Shown here: in pieces, positions 54,777 to 62,905 of the stretch
Layout of the letters: each line of letters starts with the position of its first letter
Numbering within the stretch: position 1 is the stretch's first letter
DNA from: Epilithonimonas sp. JDS
Lineage (GTDB): Bacteria; Bacteroidota; Bacteroidia; Flavobacteriales; Weeksellaceae
DNA length: 64,000 nt
Assembly: GCF_021261315.1 (NCBI RefSeq)
Contig: NZ_JAJSAX010000001.1
Coordinates: 62,001-126,000 of the forward strand
Direction: 5' to 3'
Made by a program: the position numbers and the translations under genes
Notes under the pieces: generated by a model
What the model saw: only the letters and a program-made list of their open reading frames with translations
Told to the model about the DNA's origin: nothing
Databases searched by the model: none

Positions 54777-56708
54777 TTAAAATTTCATATTCTGAATTCG
54801 GACTGCATTTAGGATTGCAAGCAACGCAACGCCAACATCGGCGAAAACCGCTTCCCACATATTCGCAAATCCGCCAGCGCCTAGAATCAACACAATAATT
54901 TTGACACCGAAAGCCAATGCAATATTTTGATAGACAATTTTCTTTGTCGCTTTTCCGATTTTAATTGCAGTAGAAATCTTCGAAGGTTGGTCGGTTTGGA
55001 TGATGACGTCGGCGGTTTCAATCGCGACATCGGAACCCAATCCGCCCATTGCAATTCCGACATCACTCAAGGCTAAAACTGGCGCATCATTGATTCCATC
55101 GCCAACAAATGCAACGATTTCCCTCGGATTATTTTTGAGGTTTTGTAATTTCTCCACTTTTCCTTCCGGAAGTAAACCTCCAAACGCAGAATCGATTCCC
55201 AATTTTTCGGCGATATTTTGAGTCAATGCATCTTTGTCGCCACTAAGCATCATCGTTTTTACGCCAGCATTTTTCAGATTTTTGATTTCCAATTCTGAAT
55301 CTTCTTTCACTTCATCCGAAATCACAACGTAACCTTTATATTGATTATCGATTGCCATAACGACGGTTGTTTCTACTATTTGGTCTAATTCTGAAGGATA
55401 AATAATATTGAAGCTTTTCAGTAATTGCGTGTTTCCGGCAAAAATTTGTTCTTGATTAATGACAGCTTTGATGCCTTTTCCAGAAATCTCCTCTACAGAT
55501 TCAGGATTTTGGTTTGATGGATGAAATTGCGAAATCGCTTTTGCAATTGGATGTGTAGAATGACTTTCGACCGAAGATAAAATTGATAGAAATTCGGATT
55601 CAGAAATATCATTGGTTACGACTTTTTGAACTTTGAAAACACCTTTCGTCAAGGTTCCGGTTTTGTCCATCACAACGGTTGTCACGTTTGCAATCAAATC
55701 AAGGAAATTGGAACCTTTGAACAAAATTCCATTTCGGGAAGCCGCTCCGATTCCTCCAAAATATCCTAATGGAATTGAAATTACCAAAGCGCAAGGACAG
55801 GAAATCACAAGGAAAACCAAACCTCGGTAAAGCCAATCTCTGAAAATATAATCATCGACAAAAAAGTAAGGAATGAAAGTAATCAACAAAGCCAAAACGA
55901 AAACAATCGGTGTGTAAACTTTTGCAAATTTCCTGATGAACAATTCGGTTTTTGCTTTTCTGGAACTTGCTTCCTGAACCATTTCCAAGATTCTGACGAT
56001 AGAACTATTCTCAAATAATTTGGTGGTTTCGACTTCTATGACTTGGTCAAGATTCAACATTCCGGCAAGAACAGTTTCTGATTTTTTGATGGATGCAGGT
56101 TTGCTTTCGCCAGTCAAAGCTGATGTGTCGAGGCTTCCTTTTTCTGAGATTAAAATTCCATCCAAAGGCACTTTTTCTCCAACTTTAATTTGAATCTTTT
56201 CGCCGACTTTAACTTCATTTGGCGCAATCGTTTCCCATTTATTGTTTCGGAAAACTGTCGCTTCTTTTGGACGAACATCCAACAAGGCTTTAATATTATT
56301 TTTGGCTTTGTTCACAGCAGATTCTTGGAACATTTCGCCAATCGTATAAAACAACATCACGGCAACACCTTCCGGAAATTCGCCGATTGCAAAAGCGCCG
56401 ATTGTGGCAATTCCCATCAAAGAAAACTCATTGAAAAAATCAAAACTTTTGGCGAGCTTAAATGCATCTTTGAAAACTGAGAACGCTACCAATACGTAAG
56501 AAACGAAATACCAGCTGAATCTTAGCCAAACATTTTCTGTAAACCAATCTGCCTTAATCCAAAAATCTAATATCAATCCTGCGAAAAATATGACCAAACT
56601 AACAATCAATCCCAATTTGGAATTGCTGTGCGAATGGTCGTGGTCACTGTGGTCGTGAGCTTCGTGGTTGTGTTCTTTTTTTGGTTTTGTACCGCAACAT
56701 TCTTCCAT
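54777..56708 (-). CDS. Zn/Cd/Pb-transporting P1B-type ATPase
   Basis: 643 residues, P1B-type pump. No N-terminal metal-binding HMA domain but a CC (residues 4-5) and a His-rich segment (HNHEAHDHSDHDHSHS, 13-28). Motifs: TGES at about 199-202, CPC at 304-306 in helix 6, phosphorylated Asp in DKTGT at 348-352, GDGINDAP near 560. The CPC and the absence of copper-type motifs favour Zn2+, Cd2+ or Pb2+ export. A Fur-family regulator gene lies 590 bases upstream and may control it. Confidence 0.92.
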   Translation of the reverse strand: MEECCGTKPKKEHNHEAHDHSDHDHSHSNSKLGLIVSLVIFFAGLILDFWIKADWFTENVWLRFSWYFVSYVLVAFSVFKDAFKLAKSFDFFNEFSLMGIATIGAFAIGEFPEGVAVMLFYTIGEMFQESAVNKAKNNIKALLDVRPKEATVFRNNKWETIAPNEVKVGEKIQIKVGEKVPLDGILISEKGSLDTSALTGESKPASIKKSETVLAGMLNLDQVIEVETTKLFENSSIVRILEMVQEASSRKAKTELFIRKFAKVYTPIVFVLALLITFIPYFFVDDYIFRDWLYRGLVFLVISCPCALVISIPLGYFGGIGAASRNGILFKGSNFLDLIANVTTVVMDKTGTLTKGVFKVQKVVTNDISESEFLSILSSVESHSTHPIAKAISQFHPSNQNPESVEEISGKGIKAVINQEQIFAGNTQLLKSFNIIYPSELDQIVETTVVMAIDNQYKGYVVISDEVKEDSELEIKNLKNAGVKTMMLSGDKDALTQNIAEKLGIDSAFGGLLPEGKVEKLQNLKNNPREIVAFVGDGINDAPVLALSDVGIAMGGLGSDVAIETADVIIQTDQPSKISTAIKIGKATKKIVYQNIALAFGVKIIVLILGAGGFANMWEAVFADVGVALLAILNAVRIQNMKF

Positions 56709-57298
56709 TTCGAATAATTTTTAACAAATGTAGCGGTATTGGGAATGCAATGCTATTGCAAAGTGATGTTGGCTGATGGCAAATGGCTGTTAGCGATTGG
56801 CTTTTGGCAATTGGCTTAAAAATAAATACTCTGAATCTCCGAGAGCCTCAGACTGACAAAAACCGATGTTCAATCAAACAACTCTTGCGTTAGGCTTTAG
56901 CCTAATGATTTAATGGAGTCGAAACTGGCTTTAGCCAAAATCTGATGTTAAGTTTCGGCTAAAGCCTTTAATTCTGCAAAATCTACATCGAGCTAAAGCT
57001 CGACGCTATTGATAATTGCATAACGCTATTATGGTCAAATGTTACCGAGTAAATTATAATCGAACTCAGGTTCAAAATAAATATTGTGAATCTTCGAGAA
57101 CCTTACACTGACAAAAATCGATGTTGAATCACACAATTAATATCAATTGCGTTGGGCTTTAGCCCAATGATTATAAAAGGTCTAAATTGGCTTTAGCCAA
57201 AATTTACTATTACTTTCGGCTAAAGCCAATTACAAATTTTCTGTTATTAATGACGGGCTGAAGCCCGCCTCTATTGATAGTTTCTTCTGTGAACTGAC
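56709..57298. repeat. duplicated GGCTTTAGCC palindrome block
   Basis: Two diverged copies of one block (about 56826-56976 and 57086-57236), each with a GCCTNAGA/TCGAGA motif, an imperfect palindrome around GTTAGGCTTTAGCCTAA or GTTGGGCTTTAGCCCAA, and a further GGCTTTAGCC / GGCTAAAGCC pair. A GACGGGCTGAAGCCCGCC palindrome ends the region at about 57252. No gene fits in this interval. Confidence 0.88.
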
Positions 57299-57721
57299 TT
57301 AATTAAAATTAGCTTCGAGGCAATTTTCGCAGATTCCTTTGGCGAAAAGTTTGATTTCATCGATTCGGAAAGTGGTTTTCATACTTTCGGGGAACGAGAT
57401 GTCTTCTTTGCAAGTGGTTTGTTTGCAGATTTTGCAGTAGAAATGGAGATGCCAGTCTTTGTGCGTTTTTTCATCGCAATCGTCGTGACACAATTTATAT
57501 TTGGTGGTTGTATTTTCCTGAATGCTGTGGACAATTCCTTTTTCTTCGAAGGTTTTTAAGGTTCGGTAGATTGTGGTTCGGTCGGCGTTGTCGAAGTGGC
57601 TTTCGATTTCGGATAGTGAGGTTGCGACTTGTTGTGAGCTTAGAAAATCGTAGACCAAGATTCTCATACTTGTTGGTTTGGTGTTTTTGTGGATGAGTTT
57701 GTTTTCGATTTCTTTGTTCAT
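57299..57721 (-). CDS. Fur-family (Zur-like) transcriptional regulator
   Basis: 140 residues: winged helix near 20-75 (TSLSEIESHFDNADRTTIYRTLKTFEEKGIV), then a dimerisation domain with His/Cys-rich metal sites: HKDWHLHFYCKICKQTTC near 97-114 and CENCLE near the end. Structural zinc is bound by the CxxC pairs. The short form and the neighbouring zinc-type ATPase favour Zur, but Fur or PerR cannot be excluded from sequence. Confidence 0.82.
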   Translation of the reverse strand: MNKEIENKLIHKNTKPTSMRILVYDFLSSQQVATSLSEIESHFDNADRTTIYRTLKTFEEKGIVHSIQENTTTKYKLCHDDCDEKTHKDWHLHFYCKICKQTTCKEDISFPESMKTTFRIDEIKLFAKGICENCLEANFN

Positions 57722-58041
57722 AATTTATTATCTAATAATTTTAACGCAAAGTCCGCAAAGATTTTTTTGATATTATTGAAAATATTTTTAAGGTTCACAA
57801 AGGCGCTTACGCTCAGCTAAGAAATAATGCAATTTACTTCTCGCAGATTGGGCGGATTCTGCAGATTTTTAAAATACAATTTTGTCATTCTGGATGAATC
57901 TGAAGCTATTTATACTTGGAGTGTTGAGATTCCTACGGAATGACAAACTGGATGTTAATTTATATTCTAAACTTATAAACTTTCAATTTTTTGACAAATC
58001 TTAATTTTGATGACAAAACGTGAATCTTTGACGAAATCCCT
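57722..58041. other. spacer with ATTCCTACGGAAT repeat
   Basis: Includes the second inverted-repeat copy (57884-57948: TTGTCATTCTGGAT / ATTCCTACGGAATGACAA) and remnants of a CACAAAGGCGCTTACGCTC-type motif. No gene. Confidence 0.7.
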
Positions 58042-58142
58042 AGCCCCGATGGGAACGGCATCCTTTTTTATTTTTTTTGTGCTTCGCTTGATTTGGAAAA
58101 CAAAACGTGTGAAAAAATAAAAAAGATATAGTGGACAGCGGG
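58042..58142. repeat. structured repeat, copy 2 (GCCCCGATGGG...CAGCGGG)
   Basis: TAGCCCCGATGGGAACGGCATCC, T run, centre, A run, GATATAGTGGACAGCGGG. Close match to 14294-14388, about 70% by eye, in the upstream region of the FKBP gene. Confidence 0.85.
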
Positions 58143-58210
58143 ATTAAGCTCCTAATCAATTGTCTTATCTTAATTTAATCTATCAAAGTTAAGGGAAATA
58201 AGTCGTAATT

Positions 58211-58242
58211 TTTGATGAATTAGCGGATATTAAATACCTTTG
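58211..58242 (+). promoter_or_regulatory. promoter of the FKBP gene
   Basis: TTTG at 58211-58214 and TACCTTTG at 58235-58242, exactly 20 bases apart, a full match to the Bacteroidetes consensus. Confidence 0.75.
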
Positions 58243-58256
58243 AAAAAAATTTTGAT

Positions 58257-58691
58257 ATGGGCGTAGCGGATTTGTTATTCAAAAGAAAAAAAGAACTGGC
58301 TGAAAAAAACCTGAGAAGTGGCCAGGATTATATGGTTGAAAACGGGAAAAGAGAAAGCGTGACGATTTTGCCAAGTGGTTTGCAATATGAAATCCTGGTG
58401 GAAACGGAAGGCCCAAAACCGACCGCGAAAAGTACGGTGAAATGCCATTATCACGGAACTACGATTACGAGCAAAGTTTTTGACAGCTCTGTAAAGCGCG
58501 GCAAACCAGCTTCTTTTCCATTGAACAGAGTCATCAAAGGTTGGACAGAAGGTTTGCAATTGATGTCGGTTGGTAGTAAATTCAGATTTACGATTCCGCC
58601 ACATTTGGCTTATGGTGAGCAGGAAGTGAGCAAAGAAATCGGACCAAACAGTACTTTGGTTTTTGATGTGGAACTGTTGGAAATCAAGTAG
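58257..58691 (+). CDS. FKBP-type peptidyl-prolyl isomerase
   Basis: 144 residues, cytosolic, no signal. The FKBP core is intact: VKCHYHGTTITSKVFDSS, FPLNRVIKGWTEGLQLMSVGSKFRFTIPPHLAYGEQ, and the end STLVFDVELLEIK. It catalyses cis-trans isomerisation of X-Pro bonds. N-terminal 45 residues form a charged helix that is longer than the core but typical of FkpA-like short forms. Confidence 0.9.
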   Translation: MGVADLLFKRKKELAEKNLRSGQDYMVENGKRESVTILPSGLQYEILVETEGPKPTAKSTVKCHYHGTTITSKVFDSSVKRGKPASFPLNRVIKGWTEGLQLMSVGSKFRFTIPPHLAYGEQEVSKEIGPNSTLVFDVELLEIK

Positions 58692-58804
58692 CAATTGGCG
58701 GTTTGCTTCTGGCTTTTGGCTATTTGCTTTAACGTCAATGTGATAGCATTTCTGAGTGAAAGATTTTCGGCTTGGAAAAAGTTATGATTTAATTCAAATT
58801 AATC

Positions 58805-58835
58805 TTTGTGGTTTTAAAAATTATTTTTATTTTTG
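58805..58835 (+). promoter_or_regulatory. promoter of rplS
   Basis: TTTG at 58805-58808 and TATTTTTG at 58828-58835, 19 bases apart. Leaves a 5' untranslated region of about 70 bases before the rplS ATG. Confidence 0.72.
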
Positions 58836-58910
58836 CAACCTGTTAATCAACCTCTGACGAAGGACGTGAATGTTGCTTGGCTTGACAAAACAAATTTTTT
58901 ATTACAAAAA

Positions 58911-59270
58911 ATGGATTTAGTAAAATACGTACAAGATAAGTACATTACGAAAAAAGAATTCCCAGAATTCAAAGCCGGTGACACCATCACTGTGTATTAC
59001 GAGATTAAAGAGGGTGCTAAAACAAGAACTCAGTTCTTCAAAGGTACTGTAATCCAATTGAGAGGAACTGGTCTTACTAAGACTTTCACTATCAGAAAAA
59101 TGTCTGGTGATGTGGGTGTAGAAAGAGTTTTCCCTATCAATATGCCTGCACTTCAAAAAATTGAAGTTAATAGACAAGGTAGAGTTAGAAGAGCTAGAAT
59201 CTACTACTTCAGAGACCTTAGAGGTAAAAAAGCAAGAATCAAAGACAAGTCTTACGGAGGTAAAAAATAA
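58911..59270 (+). CDS. rplS: ribosomal protein L19
   Basis: 119-residue large-subunit protein at the 30S-50S interface. The conserved core is AGDTITVYYEIKEG, RTQFFKGTVIQLRGTG, FTIRKMSGDVGVERVFPI and RVRRARIYYFRDLRGKKARIK. ATG 58911 starts the conserved MDLVKYVQDKYI; the open frame extends 26 codons upstream but has no family support. Monocistronic with its own promoter and a strong terminator. Confidence 0.97.
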   Translation: MDLVKYVQDKYITKKEFPEFKAGDTITVYYEIKEGAKTRTQFFKGTVIQLRGTGLTKTFTIRKMSGDVGVERVFPINMPALQKIEVNRQGRVRRARIYYFRDLRGKKARIKDKSYGGKK

Positions 59271-59297
59271 TCCCGAGATTTTCTTCTTGAAATATAA

Positions 59298-59326
59298 GAG
59301 ACCAGCATTTTTTGCTGGTCTTTTTG
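59298..59326 (+). terminator. terminator of rplS
   Basis: AGACCAGCA pairs with TGCTGGTCT over a T-rich loop, then five T. Confidence 0.85.
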
Positions 59327-59399
59327 TTTGTTTAAAATAATTAAAAAACATAGGGCTTTGCCCTATGCTATTGATTTCGCCACTTTATAGCTGGCTTTT

Positions 59400-59591
59400 T
59401 TAAATTACACCTAGCTCCTTCCCTACTTTCTCGAAGCCTGCAATCACTTTATCAAGATTTTCTCTGGAGTGTGCTGCAGATAACTGAACTCTGATTCTGG
59501 CTTTTCCGAAACCTTTGGCATTAATTTCTTTCCAGAAATATCCTTCGTTCTCCATTACTCTGTCTCTTAACAAAGTTTCTCCGGAAATCAT
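59400..59591 (-). pseudogene. remnant of glycine C-acetyltransferase (kbl)
   Basis: 63 codons that match the C-terminal part of 2-amino-3-ketobutyrate CoA ligase: [22 protein letters not shown], then [22 protein letters not shown]...VGKELGVI. In the complete enzyme about 40 residues lie between these two pieces; here they are joined directly. The N-terminal 300 or so residues, including the PLP lysine, are absent, and a tRNA-Ser gene stands where they should be. Best read as a gene remnant left after a deletion. A functional kbl could exist elsewhere. Confidence 0.8.
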
Positions 59592-59637
59592 AGAAAAAAA
59601 GCTCTACTGAATAACACAGCAAAGCTTTTAATAAATG

Positions 59638-59724
59638 CAGAGAGGAAGGGATTCGAACCCTCGGTACAGTTACCCGCACACTAGCTTTCCAGGCTAGCTC
59701 CTTCAACCACTCGGACACCTCTCT
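59638..59724 (-). tRNA. tRNA-Ser (anticodon GGA)
   Basis: An 87-base minus-strand cloverleaf: acceptor AGAGAGG / CCTCTCT, D arm GTCCGAGTGGTTGAAGGAGC, anticodon stem around CTGGAAA (anticodon GGA, reads UCC/UCU), long variable arm typical of serine tRNAs and T arm GGTTCGAATCC. The 3' CCA is not encoded and would be added by the cca product of this window. It borders the kbl remnant. Confidence 0.93.
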
Positions 59725-59818
59725 ATTTGAGGTTGCAAAGATAATGAAATATCTGAATTCTCAAAAAATAAAACAGCCAGAACAGATATTTTTTTGAATT
59801 ATTTCTAGATTTTAGCCA

Positions 59819-60835
59819 TTAAAAGTCATCTGTCATTTCTCCACAAATATTTTCACTGAATAATTCTGAGAAATTCTTGTCAAATTTCGGATTCTTCAGG
59901 AGATGCATACATTTAGTAATGGCAGATTCAGCAGTCATATCTTTGCCACTGATGGCACGTATCTTAGTAAAAATATTGCTATTGATATATTTTCCAAAGC
60001 TGATTCCGCCAGAAATGCATTGGCTAATCACGACAATCTCAATGCCTCTATTCCTTAGTTCCCGCAAAACAGTCTGAGTTTTCTCATTGTTAAAGATCGT
60101 TCCAGAACCAAAAACCTGCAAAATGATTGCTTCAGCAGTTTTAATTTCCAACAAAGATTCGAAGTTCATTCCAGGGAAAAGCCTGCAGAATAGAACATTT
60201 TCATTCAGATAATTATCGAGTTCGAATTTACCTTTTGGATTCCACAGTACATTCTTATCCACATTCAAATGAACGCCAGATTGACCAAGGATTGGGTAAT
60301 TTGGACTTTGATATGCGTCGAAAAATTCCGCTGAATATTTCAGACTTCGGTTTCCTCGTAAAAGTTTGTATTCAAAATAAACCGCGACTTCTTTGATGAC
60401 TGCTTCATCATTTTCGTAAAGACTGGCATAATAGAGACTTGTCAGAAGATTTTCTTTCGCATCTGTTCTTAAATCTCCAATTGGTAGTTGTGAACCTGTA
60501 AGAATCACTGGTTTCCCAAGATTCTTCAACATAAAACTAAGGGCTGAAGCGGTGTAAGACATCGTATCCGTTCCGTGGAGAATCAGAAAACCATCAAAAT
60601 TGTCGTAGTTCTTGTAGATCCAATCTGCGATCATCCGCCATTCCTGTGGACCCATATCGGAAGAATCTACAGGATTCTCGAACGGATGGACGGAAACCTC
60701 ACATTCCAGAAGATTCATCTCCGGAATCCTTTTGAAAATGGTGGAGAAATCAAACGGAACCAGGCTTCCAGTTTCGTAATCTTTTTCCATTCCGATGGTA
60801 CCGCCTGTATAAATTAATAGAACTTTTCTTTTCAT
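59819..60835 (-). CDS. ansA: type I asparaginase
   Basis: 338-residue cytosolic enzyme that hydrolyses L-asparagine to aspartate and ammonia. First active-site Thr13 lies in YTGGTIGM, the second set in HGTDTMSY (Thr89, Asp90) and a Lys in TDAKENL. No signal peptide, which distinguishes it from the periplasmic type II. Transcribed from a promoter after the structured repeat at 60865. Confidence 0.9.
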   Translation of the reverse strand: MKRKVLLIYTGGTIGMEKDYETGSLVPFDFSTIFKRIPEMNLLECEVSVHPFENPVDSSDMGPQEWRMIADWIYKNYDNFDGFLILHGTDTMSYTASALSFMLKNLGKPVILTGSQLPIGDLRTDAKENLLTSLYYASLYENDEAVIKEVAVYFEYKLLRGNRSLKYSAEFFDAYQSPNYPILGQSGVHLNVDKNVLWNPKGKFELDNYLNENVLFCRLFPGMNFESLLEIKTAEAIILQVFGSGTIFNNEKTQTVLRELRNRGIEIVVISQCISGGISFGKYINSNIFTKIRAISGKDMTAESAITKCMHLLKNPKFDKNFSELFSENICGEMTDDF

Positions 60836-60864
60836 AGACTAAAGTTGAATCGAAGGTAAAAACT

Positions 60865-60968
60865 GCAGCCCGACTTGAGTGGAAATCCTTTTTTGCTTTA
60901 AACTGATTTCTTTTTATATTGAAATCGTCTTGCAAAAAAGATTGGGAACGGAAGACGGAAAAGCTGCC
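60865..60968. repeat. structured repeat, copy 4
   Basis: GCAGCCCGACTTGAGTGGAAATCC, TTTTTTGC, centre of variable sequence, GCAAAAAAGATTGGGAACGGAAGACGGAAAAGCTGCC. Outer GCAGC/GCTGC and inner GCAAAAAA/TTTTTTGC pair. Located just upstream of ansA on the minus strand. Confidence 0.85.
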
Positions 60969-61061
60969 ATAAAATCCCAACAAAAGTAAAATTTTAATCT
61001 GAATGGTGAAAATAAAAAATGCCCGTTAAAAAACGAGCATTTTATTTATGTTTAAGTTAAA

Positions 61062-62018
61062 TTATTTAACCAAAAGGATACTCGCGATCTGATTCGCCAA
61101 TTCAGTTCCAATTCTATCCTGAGCTTCCTCTGTCGCAGCTCCTGTGTGAGGCGTCAAAGAGATCTTCGGGTGGTTCAAAATCTTATCAGAAGGCGTAGGC
61201 TCGTTCTCGAAAACATCAAGACCTGCAAACGCTATCTTCCCGGAATCCAACGCTGCAATCAAAGCATTTTCGTCGATCACACCACCTCTTGCACAGTTCA
61301 CGATGGCTGCACCAGGTTTCATTTTTTCCAACTCGGCCGCGCCGATGATCGGGCCATCCTGAGCAGGGACGTGAAGCGTGATGAAATCTGAATGCTGGAT
61401 CAATTGCTCCAACGGTTCTGTTTCAATTTCAACATTGATGTATTGGCTGTTGTAGAAATCCACTCTTACGCTCGCCTTCCCGATTCTTGTATCGGAAGCG
61501 ATCACTTTCATTCCCAGTCCAAGCGCGATTCTAGCTACTTCTTGTCCAATTCTTCCGATGCCGACGATCCCGATGGTTTTACCTCTGAGTTCGATTCCAG
61601 CTTCGTATTTTTTCTTAAGTTTTGCAAACTCAGTGTTTCCTTTCACAGGCATTTGTCTGTTCGCATCCTGCAAGAATCTGCAACCTGAGAAAAGGTGTGC
61701 AAAAACCAATTCCGCCACAGATTCCGACGAAGCTGCCGGCGTATTGATCACGTGTTTTCCTTTCTCTCTTGCGTAAGCCACTTCGATATTGTCCATCCCA
61801 ACACCACCTCTACCGATGATCTCCAGGCTTGGGCAATTGTCCACCATTTCCTTGGTCACTTTCGTCGCGCTTCTTACAAGCAGAACAGCCACCTGATTTT
61901 CGTTGATATAAGTAATTAGATCTTCCTGAGCCACTTTTGCAGTGATCACCTCGAATCCGTTTTCTAATAGCGCATTGATCCCAGACTGCGTCAATCCGTC
62001 ATTTGCAAGTACTTTCAT
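61062..62018 (-). CDS. serA: D-3-phosphoglycerate dehydrogenase (short form)
   Basis: 318 residues, NAD-dependent first step of serine synthesis. Rossmann motif GIVGIGRIGQEVAR near 150, catalytic Arg in NCARGGVIDE near 236, and His in LTPHTGAATE near 289. It lacks the regulatory ACT domain, so allosteric inhibition by serine is not expected through ACT. Flanked by terminator-like hairpins; a HAD gene lies downstream on the same strand. Confidence 0.92.
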   Translation of the reverse strand: MKVLANDGLTQSGINALLENGFEVITAKVAQEDLITYINENQVAVLLVRSATKVTKEMVDNCPSLEIIGRGGVGMDNIEVAYAREKGKHVINTPAASSESVAELVFAHLFSGCRFLQDANRQMPVKGNTEFAKLKKKYEAGIELRGKTIGIVGIGRIGQEVARIALGLGMKVIASDTRIGKASVRVDFYNSQYINVEIETEPLEQLIQHSDFITLHVPAQDGPIIGAAELEKMKPGAAIVNCARGGVIDENALIAALDSGKIAFAGLDVFENEPTPSDKILNHPKISLTPHTGAATEEAQDRIGTELANQIASILLVK

Positions 62019-62061
62019 TCTGTATAATTGATAGTTGATAAATTATGAATGATAAAAAGAA

Positions 62062-62100
62062 GAGTGATAAATAATCTGAATTTACAATCATTTATCACTC
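62062..62100 (-). terminator. hairpin between serA and the HAD gene
   Basis: GAGTGATAAA pairs with TTTATCACTC over a 19-base loop, with TTCTTTTT following on the minus strand. Lies upstream of serA and downstream of the HAD gene. Confidence 0.6.
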
Positions 62101-62120
62101 ATCAATATCATCTATTATGA

Positions 62121-62522
62121 TTAGTCGCGGAAAACTTCTATGGTCACTTGTTTCTCAACCATATCCGTGAATTTTCCTTTGTATCTTGTTGCTTTTACAA
62201 GGTGGTTATCAATCCAGTGGTAATTTCCGCCTCTTGGTTTTCCCAGCAATACACTGTGGTATTTGAAACCGTGTTTGTTTAACCACGTTTCTGTCACTTC
62301 TCGCAAATCCTCAGTTCTGGAAGTAAAAAAGCAAATCTGGTGACCTTCGTCATACCATTTGTTAATCGTTTCCAAAGCATCTGGGAAAGGCTCGCAAGTC
62401 ACCATTCTTTCCGGCTCTTCATTCGGAACATCTTCTGTAATTGTTCCATCGATATCGATCAGATAATTCTTGATATCGCCTTTCAGCATTGGGCTCAGAT
62501 GTTCTATGTATTCTAGTTCCAT
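62121..62522 (-). CDS. HAD-superfamily small phosphatase-like protein
   Basis: 133-residue cytosolic protein with a HAD Asp-box LIDIDGTITEDVP near 21-33 (nucleophile and base), SRTEDLRE near 69-76 and a lysine region KPRGGNYHWIDNHLV. It lacks a cap domain, giving the smallest HAD form. Substrate unknown; phosphosugar or nucleotide hydrolysis is plausible. It stands alone upstream of serA and is separated by a terminator. Confidence 0.8.
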   Translation of the reverse strand: MELEYIEHLSPMLKGDIKNYLIDIDGTITEDVPNEEPERMVTCEPFPDALETINKWYDEGHQICFFTSRTEDLREVTETWLNKHGFKYHSVLLGKPRGGNYHWIDNHLVKATRYKGKFTDMVEKQVTIEVFRD

Positions 62523-62880
62523 ATCGTGTGTAAAATTGAAGTTGCAAAATTAGGCTTTTCTCTGTAAACTAACAAACTATTATCAAATGCTTAATAGAAT
62601 CTTAATTTTATAGAATATTTTAAAGAAAAATTTCCTTTTAGTTTTATCCAAAGCAGAGACTGAGATAATATTTTTCGCAATCGTGATTTAGGCTTTGCTC
62701 AGCAGGGTCAAAAATAAATGATTGGAAAATGTGATAATAAAATGCAAAACTTCAATTTTTGGCAACACCTCAACCCGACTTGAAAGAATCTATAAGTTTT
62801 GGAAGGCGGTAAAAAGCTGTCCAAATAATCTCAATCACTTTTTAATTTACTCACGGTCATCAAAATACCAAAGATGTTTT
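62523..62880. other. spacer with structured repeat copy 5
   Basis: Contains the shortened structured repeat at 62770-62821 (CAACCCGACTT...GCTGTC) and the -7 box of the APC permease at 62881-62888. Nothing else is supported. Confidence 0.6.
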
Positions 62881-62905
62881 TATATTTGATGAAGAATAAA
62901 AAACT

